In this document: in pieces, positions 63,509-64,000 of the stretch | How positions within the stretch are numbered: position 1 is the first letter of the stretch | How the letters are laid out: each line of letters begins with the position of its first letter | Assembly (NCBI GenBank): GCA_009702325.1 | Contig: WLID01000005.1 | Span: 1 to 64,000, forward strand | DNA: 64,000 bases | Direction: 5' to 3' | Origin: Actinomycetota bacterium | GTDB taxonomy: Bacteria > Actinomycetota > Thermoleophilia > Gaiellales > Gaiellaceae | Position numbers and translations under genes: made by a program | Notes under the pieces: model-generated | What the model was told of the DNA's origin: nothing | Seen by the model: the letters and a program-made list of their open reading frames with translations, nothing else | The model's database searches: none

Positions 63509-64000
63509 ACGCCACCCCCACGGGGTGCGGTCTGCGACACGCCGATCAGCCGAACATCGTGGATGCGGTGGCCGGGATCAATCGGCGGAAACAGCCTCCG
63601 ACAGACGGCGTACACCGGCATCGTCAGCACGAGGTTCCAGAGGAATACGGCAGGCAGCTCTGTGAACACGCGATCGATCGGTGCGGGGTTGCCGAGAACA
63701 AAGCGCAGCGCGAGGGTGCCAAGCGCGTAGAGGATCGTCACCACGCCGACCGATGTAAACGGCGCATGGAACCGATCACGCGCTGTGGTCTCGCCATACC
63801 GGCCAATGAGGAACCCGCCGATCGTCAGCAGCAGTGACGTCACGCCGAGCGTCGCGAGATGGGCGGAGTCGAGAAGAAAGCCAGCCGCGAAGCCACCGAT
63901 CGCTCCAAAGATCGATCCGCGCAGGAGCGCGAGAGCAAGGAGCGTCACGAGCACCAGGTCGGCGCTCCCACCAAGAGGACGGTAGGCCGACACGATCGCC
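63505..64000 (-). CDS. mreD: Rod shape-determining protein MreD (5' end outside window)
   Basis: The frame is open to the right edge, so the N-terminus is missing; an internal GTG at 63993 is unlikely to be the true start. The visible 165 codons encode a five-helix MreD-like membrane protein (GSADLVLVTLLALALLRGS, FGAIGGFAAGFLLDSAHLA, LLLTIGGFLIGRYGET, FLWNLVLTMPVYAVCRRLF). It is part of the elongasome with MreC, RodA and PBP2, and overlaps mrdA. Confidence 0.85.
   Translation of the reverse strand, partial: AIVSAYRPLGGSADLVLVTLLALALLRGSIFGAIGGFAAGFLLDSAHLATLGVTSLLLTIGGFLIGRYGETTARDRFHAPFTSVGVVTILYALGTLALRFVLGNPAPIDRVFTELPAVFLWNLVLTMPVYAVCRRLFPPIDPGHRIHDVRLIGVSQTAPRGGGV

Overview
The window is a high-GC chromosomal segment with the gene content of an actinomycetote. 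Support includes the rodA/PBP2/RNase E-G/L21/L27/obg/nadD/rsfS order, a two-gene TrkA (CeoB/CeoC-like) pair beside APC permeases, Rex, a K+-independent H+-pyrophosphatase, and LexA boxes of the GAAC-N4-GTTC type. A deep-branching class such as Thermoleophilia is my best guess, from general impression only. Start codons are often GTG or TTG, and many genes overlap by ATGA or TGATG, so long translationally coupled operons are common.

Layout. 1-3080: the end of an integrated element at the 3' end of tRNA-Val(GAC). It holds a large nuclease-helicase gene running off the left edge and a short integrase-like gene whose catalytic Tyr is replaced by His. 3134-6660: M23 peptidase, PcrA/UvrD helicase, CinA-like protein. 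6691-10113: cobalamin riboswitch and btuFCD, then a degenerate HAD protein. 10117-18090: a beta-propeller protein coupled to an MprF-like membrane protein, the TrkA pair, and two APC-Usp fusion permeases separated by a 56-residue membrane protein. 18148-25261: H+-PPase, DUF1844, glutamate-cysteine ligase-like enzyme, glycosyltransferase, Rex, glutaredoxin-like protein, glutamate dehydrogenase. 25363-27764: the t6A set tsaD, rimI, tsaB, tsaE. 27834-33407: chrA, uracil-DNA glycosylase, zinc-ribbon protein, panC-panB and small proteins. 33419-39927: uvrA and uvrB, each with an upstream SOS box, with a phosphoesterase and small genes between them. 39928-44783: VOC protein, hypotheticals, 2-oxoglutarate dehydrogenase E1, two small membrane proteins.

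44847-50299 is the most interesting region: a compact, one-strand, streptolysin S-like azole-peptide (TOMM/LAP) cluster. It has two short paralogous Cys-rich precursor peptides, an RRE/E1-like C protein, YcaO cyclodehydratase, SagB-type dehydrogenase, CPBP protease, and an ABC ATPase plus permease. The cyclodehydratase should turn Cys/Ser/Thr of the cores into azolines, SagB should oxidise them to azoles, the CPBP protein may cut the leader, and the ABC pair should export the product. Just upstream lies a deletion scar in which 5' fragments of a GNAT acetyltransferase and a SulP transporter converge and both lack their 3' parts.

51032-52868: ArsR-type regulator, CDF metal transporter, a 400-bp stretch with a long hairpin and an unassigned start-less reading frame, and tRNA-Ala(GGC). 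52949-64000: the growth operon block rsfS-nadD-obg, rpmA-rplU, RNase E/G with RG-rich basic repeats, a small ORF, DUF697-like protein, rodA, PBP2 and mreD, which continues beyond the right edge.
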